Shown here in pieces: positions 10,245 through 19,336 of a stretch of 64,000 nt of DNA. Below the pieces are notes generated by a model. That model was not told the DNA's origin and searched no databases. It saw only the letters and a list, made by a program, of their open reading frames with translations. Every line of letters begins with the position of its first letter. Position 1 is the first letter of the stretch. The stretch comes from Actinernus sp. WN-2022 (lineage: Eukaryota; Cnidaria; Anthozoa; Actiniaria; Actinernidae): the NCBI GenBank assembly GCA_030867875.1, contig JAOWCC010000577.1, forward strand, positions 80,333,740 to 80,397,739, read 5' to 3'. A program made the position numbers and the translations under genes.

Positions 10245-10868
10245 TTATCCCACTAGACTGCCAAGTTTTGCTCTCATTTCCTTTCGGAACTCCGAGCGAA
10301 GTTCTTCTACGTTTTTTGACCCTCTTTCTTGCCTATTTTTTTGCCGTATTTCGAGCTTGAGCGATTCGTATTTCGATTTTTCATCAATAACGCTTCCGAA
10401 CTCGGCTTCTGAAATATTACCATCGGCTAGAGCTTTTGAGACTTTGACTTCCACGGAATTGGCCTTAGCCTTTGCCAACATAACGGTCTTTTCCTGCTTC
10501 GAGACGCGAATGCCAAGTTTCTTACTTGCAATAGACATCGAGGCCGAACTGACGGCACAAACGAACCCAAGGCTTCCTAAGGAAATACCCACAGGTATCC
10601 CGATCCCCGTAAACGTCAAACCCAACGCCGTAGCGGATAATGCACCACTCAAGCTACCTGTGGCCACAGCAACCCCGTGAATAATACCACGCGCTCGGGC
10701 ATATTTCTTACGAACGACTTCGTAGTGCTTTGCCTGCCGTTCGAGTTCAGCAAGTGTATCACATACTTTTTGTAGCCGAAAGTTATCTCCAGACAAAACA
10801 GTTTCAGATGAACGTAGATTGGGATAGATCGGCGCCGTTGGAATTGTTTGAATCGAATCGCTTGCCAT
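10245..10868 (-). CDS. Conserved glycine-rich membrane protein (element B)
   Basis: A 207-residue protein conserved in element A (35641-36222). An N-terminal stretch begins MASDSIQTIPTAPIYP, shared almost word for word with A. A basic, probably helical region (about 30-60, RKKYARAR) is followed by a long hydrophobic Gly/Ala/Ser segment (about 62-118) able to form one or two membrane helices, then a charged C-terminal half rich in helices and ending in REMRAKLGSLV. The ATG at 10868 matches the A start. It follows the putative penton gene on the same strand with a 19-bp gap. Function unknown; a virion membrane or membrane-penetration protein is a guess from its composition. Confidence 0.75.
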   Translation of the reverse strand: MASDSIQTIPTAPIYPNLRSSETVLSGDNFRLQKVCDTLAELERQAKHYEVVRKKYARARGIIHGVAVATGSLSGALSATALGLTFTGIGIPVGISLGSLGFVCAVSSASMSIASKKLGIRVSKQEKTVMLAKAKANSVEVKVSKALADGNISEAEFGSVIDEKSKYESLKLEIRQKNRQERGSKNVEELRSEFRKEMRAKLGSLVG

Positions 10869-10887
10869 CGCATATTATACATATGAC

Positions 10888-11550
10888 TTACTCAATCTTC
10901 AATACGTATCGTATGGGTCGACCACGGAAGTCTACCACGTTGCCTTTCTCATCACGAATCGTCAGACGAAGGCTGTTTCGCGTTGTACCTAGAGCTCGGA
11001 CAGGTAGTGGGAGCGTCGCAGAATACGTTGTCTTTGCAAACCTCTCACCTCGGATCTCAATGCTAGCTAGGACTTGCGATCGCTTTCCTTCGAGAAGTGA
11101 GAAATCGGAATTCACCACATCGCAGTGGACATACGCTGTGTGGATATCTTGTAGTGTCATCTCATGACTACCAACTGGAATTGTCGCATCGTCTGTACCA
11201 CCCTTATTGATATTTAACAGTGTGCAGATATTTCTGCTAAGGAGAATTGGGCTCTTTACGATTAGGGTCCAAACCTTTGTCGGTAGAACTTCTACGAATC
11301 GCACGATTGCAGCAGCAATTGCGGGCTTGAAGTAGATCTGTATGCTCGCTACGTCATGGTGCCCCGCGGCAACGTTATATGGTAGTGTTATGCTTTGGGG
11401 GGTAGACCACGAGAACGTAGCCTCCGTTTCTAGGTTCCACCAACTGTTCTCAAAAGTGACCTCAACTAGCGAAATATTGTTGATATGAATAGGTCGATCG
11501 AAGTAGACCGTATGGTCAGCCGAGGTGGTGAGGACATTTAAGATCACCAT
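10888..11550 (-). CDS. Putative penton / minor capsid protein (element B)
   Basis: A 220-residue protein with alternating beta-type hydrophobic segments and almost no charged helices, ending in a C-terminal strand pair with RDEKGNVVDFRGRPIRYVLKIE-like content. This layout suits a single jelly-roll minor capsid (penton) protein, whose expected size in Polintons is similar, and it lies among capsid genes. The start is placed at the internal ATG (11550) because the element A homologue begins with the same MVILNV. The upstream ATG at 11568 would add six residues and overlap the TATA-like sequence. The penton call is inference from size, strand pattern and context. Confidence 0.55.
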   Translation of the reverse strand: MVILNVLTTSADHTVYFDRPIHINNISLVEVTFENSWWNLETEATFSWSTPQSITLPYNVAAGHHDVASIQIYFKPAIAAAIVRFVEVLPTKVWTLIVKSPILLSRNICTLLNINKGGTDDATIPVGSHEMTLQDIHTAYVHCDVVNSDFSLLEGKRSQVLASIEIRGERFAKTTYSATLPLPVRALGTTRNSLRLTIRDEKGNVVDFRGRPIRYVLKIE

Positions 11551-11610
11551 CGTATATATTAAAGGCATAAACTTTATATGTCATACTTGCAATAGGCTTC
11601 AATAGTTACG
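11551..11610. promoter_or_regulatory. Divergent promoter region (element B)
   Basis: This 60-bp AT-rich spacer separates divergent genes. It contains TATATATTAAAGGC reading toward the 550-residue gene. A TATTAAAG-type motif also precedes both integrase genes and the element A penton, which suggests a second promoter class distinct from the subterminal motif. Confidence 0.4.
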
Positions 11611-13253
11611 ATGCCTCTAGTTTTACCAGACGAAGATGATGATCTATCTGCTGAGGACATGGCGGAGATTGCCAGGGGTGGCCCAAGGCTTTCGAAAGCT
11701 GAGCAGACAGCGCTCCTTGTCGATGAAAACGCCAGGATTGCCAAACTGAATACCGATTTGTTGACAAAGTTCAAGAAAAAATACCCACAAGTGGATATTC
11801 ACCAGTTTTATGCCTCTACAGATATAGATGGTCCAGGCAAATATTCGACGAGTATTTGGTTTCGAGATGGCGACTCTGGCTATGTGATCTATGGTGATAA
11901 TGTCTCCAAGCTACCTGCAGTCACTCAAAAGCGCATCGATGACGCATTGCAGGGGGGTTTCCCACCAACCATGGAAAAGACAAAAGCGAAGTATCCAGTT
12001 CCAGCCGTTCCATGGGGGGACAACCCAAAAGACATAGTCCCTATCCTACGAACGCTCAAGATCTACGTAGCGAAGGATCGGTTCTTCATGCTGACGCCAC
12101 GAGATATCTTTCAAGAGCCGGACCAAGTTTTCTACACCGTAAAACAAGCAAACGAGTGGCTAGATGCTCCACCAATGAGACATTGGCAACAACAGCTATG
12201 CTTCGTCCTTTGGTGTGCAACGGCAGGCTGTGGGGTGTCGTTTGACGACCATCTTTCAGATGATGCACCAATCATCGACAACGTCAGGAGCTTTTACCGC
12301 TTCCATATGTACTACACGATCAGGCGATTACTGTTCGAATTGGGGGTCCCACTTCCCAGAGATTCGGCCTTCGAAAAGAACGACAACGCTCCATGGAGTT
12401 CCGTCGCTTATGACAGGCTCAGGATAGAGTTTGGAGTCGATAAAGTTGACTTTGCCCTGCGCCGAGGGGCCAATGGTGGATTAGGAGACGTATACGTATA
12501 CGTCCATGGAGGGCTGGTGAATGCTCAAGAGAAATGGGGGGCACACAACACTTCGTACGATTCGAAGTGGCCTGGGGGCAGTTTCAAGTTTCCTGAGGAG
12601 AGTCGCACTATATACGAATTTTCGTTAAGGTTCATTCGTAACGATGCGGTAAAGAATCAACGCAATTGGTTCGTTCCACAAACTGGTCTGGATTGACGAA
12701 GGCCGGGCTAGCCCGAATCAACTTATCTGCAATGGTATACGTATATTGCGTTCTAGGATCCCAGGCTTCTTTGCGCAATTCAATCATAGGGACAACGACC
12801 TTATCCCTCAATGTTCAGGCCGATTGTGGTGTAAAGTTGGAAGAGGTCATCGCAGAAAAGAAGGTCGATAGCCTTTTACGATATCAAAACGCTCTGCAGT
12901 CAACACGAGTTCGTCTCGACATTGCAGTTGCTAAGGACTGTTTGTTAATACCCAGCCGTATGATTATTAACGATGAGAGCGTATTAGGTTATAACAACGA
13001 ACTACAACGGGCATCCGCATCTAACATCCACTTTGGAATAAATGACCATATCAACCATAAAGGAAAGCCCCCGAAACCACCACGTATGGAAGGTAGTTCA
13101 CGAAAGAAAGATCTGCCACATCAAGATGTCGTTGCTGTGAAGCAGCCTATCCCACAACCTCGTAGTACCGATGCCGTTGTGACAAAGCACGAGATCAATT
13201 TGGGGCTGATGGTTGCCACTGCAGCTGGAGCCGCATGGATGCTATTTCGCTGA
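11611..13253 (+). pseudogene. Conserved ~547-residue protein with one frameshift (element B)
   Basis: Two adjoining frames (11611-12696 and about 12690-13253) form one protein of about 547 residues, homologous to 33346-34864 of element A. The break near 12687 is best explained by loss of a single T in ACTGG(T)TCTGG. Conserved features are an acidic N-terminus, KFKKKYP, VLWCATAGCGVS, a long aromatic helical region (RFHMYYTIRRLLFELG), VYCVLGSQA, GYNNELQRA and a C-terminal hydrophobic tail ATAAGAAWMLFR. This family is familiar from uncharacterised cnidarian proteins, but I know no function. Its place beside capsid genes suggests a virion component. It ends tail-to-tail with a 12-bp overlap against the next gene, as in element A. 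Confidence 0.75.
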
Positions 13254-14276
13254 CTTAAATTGATCTATTACGATCACCACCACAGCTACGATCAACATCC
13301 AGATGTTCTTCGCTAAGAATCCCAATACCTCACCAGCCGTGCGAAACAAAAAGCTGGCGATTGCACCAACCATTCCAGGTAGAATCTGCCCTAGCTTCTT
13401 TCCTAGACCTTTCAACGCATTGCCGACCCCACTGGCAACATTAGCAAGTCCTCTAGATAGCATGGAAGCCACGACGCCAATCACGGTGCCTGCCGCAATC
13501 GCAATTCCAAGCACTCCAACACCGTACTTTTTGAAGATGGCCTTCACGCGGTCTCGCATGGACATACGCTCTTCGATGTTTTCAATATTTGACTCAATCT
13601 CCTGTATTTGGTCGTCTATTTTCGCCACTTCTTCCTTCGCTGCCGTATGTTCTGTCGACCCCTGTTTGGATGACTTCACGGTTTCCATTTCCTTAGCTCT
13701 TTCTTTCTTAAGTTGGTCGACCTCAGCTTCTCGTTCGCTAACCACCACCTCTGCAGGAGGTCCTAGAAGGTTTGTGAGCGTTTTAGATAATTTGCCATTA
13801 ATATTACCTTTGTGGTCATACAGATTGCGGTATACGAACCTAGCTCCGTTTAGTTTCACCATGGTCCTGCCGTACTCATCTATGGTAAGATTGAACCTGG
13901 TAGCGTCTACATTTGGATACTTGGCATAGAGGCGTTCCCAGGCCTCATGGGTCAGATCGATCTTTTCGGTTAATATCTGTTCCCCCTCAGTGAACGACGT
14001 TTCCGCGGTATTGCCGCTTGGCACTGCACCTGGATCACCTAGATTCACCAATTTGATGTACTCAGATGGGCTGTACCCCCATTTATTCCGTTTGCTCCAA
14101 AGCTTATCCTGAAAGCTTTTGGATCTTTCTCCTATTTTGGCCTTAACTCTACCCCACCAAGTACTTTGGCCTTCAGTCTTACCTGGACCAAGCTCATTCC
14201 ATTCTTTGGCGGAAAGATTTTCTATGTCGGCTTGACCTTCCTCAGTCAAAGGATCGAAGTCTGCATTCTCAGCCAT
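13242..14276 (-). CDS. Membrane-active protein with coiled coil (element B)
   Basis: 344 residues from the ATG at 14276. An acidic, polar N-terminal half (Trp-rich near residue 40) contains YAKYPNVDATRF, also seen in the A homologue (KFPNVNPSKF). A coiled coil of about 50 residues (roughly 180-235) is followed by MRDRVKAIFKKYGVGVLG, a glycine-rich hydrophobic segment, GLGKKLGQILPGMVGAIASF and a final membrane span. This C-terminal signature is shared with A (32424-33349) and recurs in invertebrate Polinton-like elements as I recall them. It resembles membrane-lytic or minor virion proteins, but the role is inferred. It is divergent from the capsid gene with a 35-bp spacer. Confidence 0.75.
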   Translation of the reverse strand: MAENADFDPLTEEGQADIENLSAKEWNELGPGKTEGQSTWWGRVKAKIGERSKSFQDKLWSKRNKWGYSPSEYIKLVNLGDPGAVPSGNTAETSFTEGEQILTEKIDLTHEAWERLYAKYPNVDATRFNLTIDEYGRTMVKLNGARFVYRNLYDHKGNINGKLSKTLTNLLGPPAEVVVSEREAEVDQLKKERAKEMETVKSSKQGSTEHTAAKEEVAKIDDQIQEIESNIENIEERMSMRDRVKAIFKKYGVGVLGIAIAAGTVIGVVASMLSRGLANVASGVGNALKGLGKKLGQILPGMVGAIASFLFRTAGEVLGFLAKNIWMLIVAVVVIVIDQFKSAK

Positions 14277-14311
14277 GTTGAACAATAACTATATATGTCC
14301 ATATATTCAAC
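14277..14311. promoter_or_regulatory. Divergent promoter between membrane protein and capsid genes
   Basis: A 35-bp spacer rich in TATATA (ACTATATATGTCCATATATT) serves two divergent start codons. The equivalent spacer in element A (32387-32423) is also TATATATATTT-rich. Confidence 0.5.
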
Positions 14312-15544
14312 ATGATACCGTCGAAGTTAGTTCCGGCAAAATCGCACAGAGAGCCTCAGGGATTGAAAGCTCTACACAACGTAGCTAGAATCACCTTCAC
14401 TCCCTCGGAAGCCAATCCAGGAGAGACTCTCTATGTGAAAGTACCAATACTAGGGGAAAACATCGTCCTCGTTCCGGGTAGTCTCGCGCTCTTGGCTGAC
14501 CTTACGTTGTCTGGTGGACATGCTAACAATCGCGTGGTGGCTAATGTCGGGCGTTGTCTGGTCTCACGTAGAGTTCTCAAAATAGGAGCTGAAACAATAG
14601 AAGACATTGAACGACCAGATCTTCTACAGACATATTCCGATCTCTATTTGCCAACTATAGAGCGAGATGCGCGCGTGGGACAAGGTATTCAAACAGAGAA
14701 CACGAACAAGCTACGCTCGAATGCTGGTGACAAAGGCACTTCGGATACTGGAGAAAACTTGCTCCTAGCTGTGTATGGTTCGAAATACCGAATCCCCCTA
14801 GATGTGGACATCCTGACGCAACATGGAGCTCTTTATCCCTTCGCTCTTCGCAACGCCATTTCGCTCGAGTTGACTCTATCACCTGCTACGGACGTGGTGG
14901 TAGGATCAGACACTACCAAGATAGGCACATACAAGCTAAGCAACATCCAGCTAGAGTACGAAGTTGTTGAGAGTGAAATTATCGCCAAGCAAGCGAAAGA
15001 CGAATATGTCAGTGGCGCCGTCTTCCTGTTCAGGCACGCTGTTCACTTCAAAACCGTACCTATCAACAAAGCGTCCGACACTCTGATATCCCAGCAAGTC
15101 GACGTTCCAAGGTTGTCCTTTACTGGACTGCTCCTCCTCTTCGTGGCACAACATGCCCACGGCACACGAAACAGCGAGGCGTTTGACTATCCAGGAATCA
15201 CGAAGGTCGAGATCGATATCAATGGAAGGCCAAACAGGATCTTTCCTGGAGGCATGCTACCATCAGACTTTTGGGAGGCCGCTAATGGATGGTTCGGCGC
15301 TGGCAAAACGTCTATGACCCCGATCAAGTTCTACAATAATAAATTCGTCATCCTGGTTGACTGTCGCACAGTAAATTATCCAGTTGTCCATGGCAATGGC
15401 TTGAATCAAACAGGCAGTGGAAAGAACCTCCAGATCCGCATCCATAGGACTGGAGGCAGTGGAACCGTGAACATGCACATCTTCGTACTTGCCGATGCTC
15501 AGATCACGATATTGAACGGAGCACTGGAAAACGTATCGTACTAG
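14312..15544 (+). CDS. MCP: Major capsid protein, double jelly-roll (element B)
   Basis: 410 residues. The sequence pattern (LYVKVPILGENIVLVPGSL near residue 40, SGGHANNRVVANVGR, a two-domain beta-rich layout, KFYNNKFVILVDCR, and a final GGSGTVNMHIFVLAD strand) is that of the capsid family I associate with invertebrate Polinton/adintovirus-like elements. Length fits a double jelly-roll capsid. It lies immediately upstream of the packaging ATPase with a one-base gap between stop and start, as expected for a morphogenesis module. Element A carries a broken homologue at 31165-32386. The fold is inferred from family resemblance and context, not measured. Confidence 0.75.
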   Translation: MIPSKLVPAKSHREPQGLKALHNVARITFTPSEANPGETLYVKVPILGENIVLVPGSLALLADLTLSGGHANNRVVANVGRCLVSRRVLKIGAETIEDIERPDLLQTYSDLYLPTIERDARVGQGIQTENTNKLRSNAGDKGTSDTGENLLLAVYGSKYRIPLDVDILTQHGALYPFALRNAISLELTLSPATDVVVGSDTTKIGTYKLSNIQLEYEVVESEIIAKQAKDEYVSGAVFLFRHAVHFKTVPINKASDTLISQQVDVPRLSFTGLLLLFVAQHAHGTRNSEAFDYPGITKVEIDINGRPNRIFPGGMLPSDFWEAANGWFGAGKTSMTPIKFYNNKFVILVDCRTVNYPVVHGNGLNQTGSGKNLQIRIHRTGGSGTVNMHIFVLADAQITILNGALENVSY

Positions 15545-15545
15545 C

Positions 15546-16208
15546 ATGGACGCTTTAGTAACTGAAATTCCATTCAACGCTCTCATAGTGGGACCAACGA
15601 ATTGTGGAAAAACGGCCCTTCTCGTAGAGCAGCTTCGTGGAGCATTTCGTGGTAAGTTTGACTACGTAGTACTCATATGCCCCACGTATGCCCACAACAC
15701 TACCTATCGTGGATTCGCCCATCTAGATCCTCACTTCTTCGTGATGTGCCCCTCACAAGATGCCATCAATGCCGCGCTACGAGTTTGTTCCACCTTTTGG
15801 GCAGGAACCAATACTCTTTTGATACTCGACGATTGCGCTGCATCGAAGGATGTAAAGCTGAGAACCGATAAGCTCGTGGAGTTGGCCTTTTCCGCTCGTC
15901 ACATAGGCATTTCTATTTGGGTGTTAACTCAACAGTTGACAAGCATATGCAAACCTTTTCGAGAAAACGTGGCGGTGGTCGTGGCCTTTCATACAGCGTC
16001 AGCTCTTGATGCCAAAGCACTATTTGAGGACTACGGTGGTGGGTTGAAGGTGGATGAGAGGAAAATGTTGACCTCGGAGCTCAAGGCCCACAAGTTCGCT
16101 CGCACATGTTTCTGTCTCCGCCATCCTTTCGAAGTAGTATTAGAGATTCCCGCACCCGAAGCATACTTCAATGGTACACCATGGATGAAGAAACCAAAGA
16201 ATTGCTAG
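15546..16208 (+). CDS. FtsK/HerA-type genome-packaging ATPase (element B)
   Basis: A 220-residue P-loop ATPase that would power DNA packaging into the capsid. Walker A is GPTNCGKT at residues 16-23; Walker B is LLILDD at 91-96. A sensor-like WVLTQQ follows at about residue 128. The small size and the position directly after the capsid gene match the A32-like packaging ATPases of Polintons. The next gene starts inside its last 28 bases. In element A the same gene has lost its middle (30985-31164). Confidence 0.85.
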   Translation: MDALVTEIPFNALIVGPTNCGKTALLVEQLRGAFRGKFDYVVLICPTYAHNTTYRGFAHLDPHFFVMCPSQDAINAALRVCSTFWAGTNTLLILDDCAASKDVKLRTDKLVELAFSARHIGISIWVLTQQLTSICKPFRENVAVVVAFHTASALDAKALFEDYGGGLKVDERKMLTSELKAHKFARTCFCLRHPFEVVLEIPAPEAYFNGTPWMKKPKNC

Positions 16209-16750
16209 GCGAGTGCGCCGTCGTTTGTCCGCCGGTCGTACTGGAACGTCCATCCGAATCAGAGGATGTCGAAGATCGTAGGGAGGCGCTTAAAATTCTA
16301 GCCGCAATGGGTACGACAAAAGAATACCTAGGGCGCGACTTTTCTCTAGGAGATATATCTAAACTATCTGCGAAGGACGTTATACGTTTACATAGTAGGT
16401 ACCAGGCCGTAGTAGCAAAGCAAATAACAGGTTGTCTAGTAGACGGAGCACTGCGACTAGCAACTCGTGCAGTTGGGTACGTAGTCCGACTAGACAGCGA
16501 ACAAGCACTTCTCCTAGATCTACAAGAAGACCACCTAGTTCGCAACGAGATATCTGCTGTGGCCGCCTTGTTGTCTCTTAAAGCAGGTCGCTTTGTGGCT
16601 CTAGCTAGTGCCTTGTTCCATGTAGCTGACCACATAGTTCCATCTAGTACACCAAGCAGTCAACCTATTGAAGACTCAAAGTCTACTGACATGCACGATG
16701 GAGGAACAACAAGATCGGATAACTGCAGATCCGCCGAAGACTGCGCCTGA
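16181..16750 (+). CDS. Conserved helical protein (element B)
   Basis: 189 residues from the ATG at 16181, chosen because MDEET matches the element A start MDEEI. A conserved block MGTTKEYLGRDFSLGDIS is followed by Ala/Leu/Val-rich helices (ITGCLVDGALRLATRAVGYVV and a later SLKAGRFVALASALFHVADH region). It starts inside the ATPase gene and its end overlaps the next start by 53 bases, typical of a compact operon-like cluster. No known domain recognised. Homologue in A at 30426-30989. Confidence 0.75.
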   Translation: MDEETKELLGECAVVCPPVVLERPSESEDVEDRREALKILAAMGTTKEYLGRDFSLGDISKLSAKDVIRLHSRYQAVVAKQITGCLVDGALRLATRAVGYVVRLDSEQALLLDLQEDHLVRNEISAVAALLSLKAGRFVALASALFHVADHIVPSSTPSSQPIEDSKSTDMHDGGTTRSDNCRSAEDCA

Positions 16751-17054
16751 AAAAAAGACCAAAGATCCAAGACGCGTTGCTGCTGGGAAAGCACTGGCAG
16801 AAAGCAATCGCCGCGCTAGAGAGGCATTAAGTCGTGAAAGTGAGCGCGAAGAGGAACCTGAAGTTCGGGACGACGGAAGCTGGTACGATAAAGTGTCTGC
16901 CAACACTACACTATCAGCCATTGGTGTAGGCATCGCGTTAGTTGGGCTGTACTATCAGTATAAGGGCAGCAACGATACGACACCTCACACTCATTCCGAA
17001 GAAATACATGAAGCTAGAAGCAAAAAGTTGCCTTCCATGGAAAATAACATTTGA
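16698..17054 (+). CDS. Small basic protein with membrane anchor (element B)
   Basis: 118 residues from ATG 16698, where MEEQQDRI matches MEEETDRI in element A. A proline/lysine-rich N-terminus leads into RVAAGKALAESNRRAREAL, a basic helix conserved in A and, as far as I recall, in many invertebrate Polintons. An acidic stretch and one membrane segment (LSAIGVGIALVGLYYQY) follow, with a polar tail. It could be a DNA- or membrane-bound virion protein. Function unknown. Confidence 0.7.
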   Translation: MEEQQDRITADPPKTAPEKKTKDPRRVAAGKALAESNRRAREALSRESEREEEPEVRDDGSWYDKVSANTTLSAIGVGIALVGLYYQYKGSNDTTPHTHSEEIHEARSKKLPSMENNI

Positions 17055-17080
17055 ACATATCGACAATACGGATACGTTCG

Positions 17081-17305
17081 ATGGCAGAAAAAGGCAAAGT
17101 GGTAGAAATAGTAATTGACGCCGCCACATTGGCTGGAATAGCAACTGGTATTGGTTGGGTTGTAAAAAAGGCGACAAAGGAGTCTATGCTTGGCGATCCT
17201 TCATCAAGCATCTTGAATTACGTGAAGTGGACGGCCGTATTGGCTGGTAGCATTGCCACCAAAAAGTATCTCGAAGATCAAGGGATCGTACCCAAAAATT
17301 CGTAA
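17081..17305 (+). CDS. Small two-helix membrane protein (element B)
   Basis: 74 residues from ATG 17081. A hydrophobic N-terminal helix (IDAATLAGIATGIGWVV) and a highly conserved second part (DPSSSILNYVKWTAVLAGSI, then KYLEDQ) match element A 29824-30045 closely. Such strong conservation between otherwise diverged elements argues for a real, constrained protein. Likely a virion or membrane protein; function unknown. It ends three bases before the next start codon. Confidence 0.75.
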   Translation: MAEKGKVVEIVIDAATLAGIATGIGWVVKKATKESMLGDPSSSILNYVKWTAVLAGSIATKKYLEDQGIVPKNS

Positions 17306-17308
17306 ACG

Positions 17309-17725
17309 ATGGTAACGATTATCGCAGCGGGTGCCTTTGCTTTAGCAAGCCTTGGTGCTAAATACCTCGACCGATATATTTCTGGAAGAGACCCAGAGGA
17401 GACTAACATAGAGATCGAAAGGCACGATAGAGCCCTTGAGAAATACAAGGCTGACGTGGCCGCTTACGAAGAACCACGAGAAAAACTATCCGATTGGGTC
17501 CAAGAGCAGGAACGTAAGAAATACTACGCTGCCAAGGATCTAACCAATACGGACCGCGCTCTTGTACTATACAATACGGCACACGTTGGACTACATCGCA
17601 TGGACATGAAGAAGCCTCACTTTCCCGACTACTATAGACCTTCGAGTTCGCAGAGAACTACGGAATTGGCAATCGTAGGTGGTGGGACGCTCGCTATAGG
17701 ATACGTTGCTAGTCGGTTGCTTTAA
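17309..17725 (+). CDS. Coiled protein with N-terminal membrane segment (element B)
   Basis: 138 residues. A short hydrophobic N-terminus (IIAAGAFALASLGAKYL) is followed by a charged helical region (about 30-75), a conserved HFPDYYRPSSSQ motif near residue 110, and a C-terminal hydrophobic helix GGGTLAIGYVASRLL. This order (helical rod, proline/Ser-Gln motif, terminal helix) is common to Polinton small proteins I recall, and element A keeps a frameshifted copy at 29403-29821. Function unknown. Confidence 0.75.
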   Translation: MVTIIAAGAFALASLGAKYLDRYISGRDPEETNIEIERHDRALEKYKADVAAYEEPREKLSDWVQEQERKKYYAAKDLTNTDRALVLYNTAHVGLHRMDMKKPHFPDYYRPSSSQRTTELAIVGGGTLAIGYVASRLL

Positions 17726-17815
17726 AAATCACAAGACTAATTCGGAAGAAATACTTGACAAGTTTTCCATCCGATACAACAACTGAAGTAATGCCGACTA
17801 CCGACATACAGCAAG

Positions 17816-17983
17816 ATGTCGAAGCCCCACTACGAAAACGCGGATTCGCGCGACATACTAGAAAAGTTGGATCTCGTGGACAAGAACAGGATGGTCTCTA
17901 GTTTAGTTTGGAGCATCGGAATGGGTATGGCAGCGGCGAGCCTCGTCTATGACAGTATCCTCAAAGTAAGGGAAAATGATTAG
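17816..17983 (+). CDS. Small single-span membrane protein (element B)
   Basis: A 55-codon ORF (ATG 17816, TAG 17981-17983) with a charged N-terminal half and one membrane segment (SSLVWSIGMGMAAASLVY). It continues the series of small membrane proteins on the same strand and would otherwise leave a 430-base gap in a compact element. No homologue was found in element A, where this stretch is deleted. An overlapping 36-codon basic ORF at 17791-17901 is an alternative. Confidence 0.4.
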   Translation: MSKPHYENADSRDILEKLDLVDKNRMVSSLVWSIGMGMAAASLVYDSILKVREND

Positions 17984-18082
17984 AAGAGTTAGAACCAAAC
18001 ACGAGAGTAGCACAACTACCCAACCAAATGCAACACCTAACGGATCCGAACGTGCAATAAATAATAGTTTGGCTCGTTAGTA

Positions 18083-18116
18083 AGGGTTGTAAAAAAAAAA
18101 CGAATTCAACAACCCT
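18083..18116. terminator. A-run hairpin between small-protein cluster and 351-residue gene
   Basis: AGGGTTG (18083-18089) pairs with CAACCCT (18110-18116) around a loop containing ten A's. It lies in the spacer between two transcription units on the plus strand, which fits a transcription-end or RNA-stability structure. Confidence 0.4.
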
Positions 18117-18151
18117 ATTAGATAAAGCCACATGTATATATATCGAAGACA

Positions 18152-19207
18152 ATGGCTAGCCAAGTTTCCAATGCAACCAACGATGCCCCCTCAACCAATG
18201 ATGCCATCTCAACCAACGATGCCAATACCACGGCAGATAACGCTACGGCAGCTAATACTGCGGCAGCTAACGCTGCGACGGCAAACAAATCCTCTGTGTT
18301 CAACGCAGAAGACATCCTCAAAGCCTTCGAACAGGGAAAGAAGGGAACGGTTGTGTTTGACTGGGACAATCCTCGAAGTGGTCCAAACGGATGTAAATAC
18401 ATCCCAGTCTACTTTGATCTTGGGGAAGGACAACGTCCAGCACTCTTTCGCTTCAAAGACGAAAAACATGTTGGTCAAATATGTCCACATGAGCAAGAAG
18501 ACCTTGCCCGATTAAACCTCGCATCGGGACAAAAAGACAAATTTAAGAAAAGAGATCGTAACCCATGCTTACAAATCCAAAAGTGGTGTGTGCCAGTACC
18601 GACTCAGATGGATGGAATCACCTTGAAGACCGACAAGGACGGAAACCCTGAACTTCCAAGTCCAGACAAATTGAGTACCCTCTTCAAAGTGATCCAAGAG
18701 TTGGACTCGGCGTTTGAAAACGAGGTTGAGGCATGCCTCACAAGTGGAAAGATTTGTGCACGCAATCTGCGCCGCCGTACAGCACCAGCCGAAGGAGCTC
18801 TCATCGTATCCAACACTAAGATCCATCCACTGGTTCAACGAACCATCTCCTTGGAAGCCTCCAAGAACGCCGGATGCGCATTGAGCAATCCCATTGCTAG
18901 GATGCGCATGAAATGCAACATGCAGACAGGTGTACCCAACTGTCTATTCTTTGACAAGAGCCGTCCTTTCTCTATAGGAAGCCGTACTTCGTACGAAGCT
19001 CTCGTAGACGCGAATTCCAACCAAGTAAATGCTTCCAACATAAGTAATATGATATTGCCAGGTTCCATACACGATGGCGTTTGCGACGCTAGTAGCGTTT
19101 GCACAAGTGGATTGGGAATATCGTACCTACTCGACGCCGCCGTCCTAGTCGTAACACAACCGCTTCCAACGAAGACTCGGGCCACCCTCGAGGACGTATA
19201 CGAATAG
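18152..19207 (+). CDS. 351-residue protein with Ala/Asn/Thr-rich N-terminus (element B)
   Basis: Residues 1-45 are low complexity (NATAAN-type repeats), followed by a mixed alpha/beta region with KGTVVFDWDNPRSGPNGCKY, QIQKWCVPVP, an acidic helix, NTKIHPLVQ and ARMRMKCNMQTGVPNC. I recognise no family. A highly expressed DNA-binding or single-strand-binding protein would be a reasonable candidate, because protein-primed replication needs one and no other is seen. This is inference. Element A has lost the gene: its integrase is followed almost at once by the 138-residue family. The gene ends 10 bases before an A-run hairpin. Confidence 0.65.
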   Translation: MASQVSNATNDAPSTNDAISTNDANTTADNATAANTAAANAATANKSSVFNAEDILKAFEQGKKGTVVFDWDNPRSGPNGCKYIPVYFDLGEGQRPALFRFKDEKHVGQICPHEQEDLARLNLASGQKDKFKKRDRNPCLQIQKWCVPVPTQMDGITLKTDKDGNPELPSPDKLSTLFKVIQELDSAFENEVEACLTSGKICARNLRRRTAPAEGALIVSNTKIHPLVQRTISLEASKNAGCALSNPIARMRMKCNMQTGVPNCLFFDKSRPFSIGSRTSYEALVDANSNQVNASNISNMILPGSIHDGVCDASSVCTSGLGISYLLDAAVLVVTQPLPTKTRATLEDVYE

Positions 19208-19216
19208 GGAGATGTA

Positions 19217-19285
19217 GAAAAAAAAAAAAAAAAAAAAAAAAAAAAGAATAAGGACCGATGAGTCTTTATTCTTTTTTTTATTTTT
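19217..19285. terminator. A-run/T-run hairpin after the 351-residue gene
   Basis: A run of about 27 A's plus GAATAAGGAC pairs with GTCTTTATTC plus a T run, with a 6-base loop and one mismatch. It sits between the 351-residue gene and the integrase gene. Same architecture as at 9005 and 36642. Confidence 0.55.
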
Positions 19286-19336
19286 TTCACGATAAGGACC
19301 ATACATATTAAAGCCTCGTTGTTAACACTATACGTA

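Noticed and set aside
12660..12720. Programmed ribosomal frameshift in the 547-residue gene
   Set aside because: No slippery heptamer or downstream pseudoknot is evident at the break, and the A copy breaks at a different place. A single-base deletion explains B.
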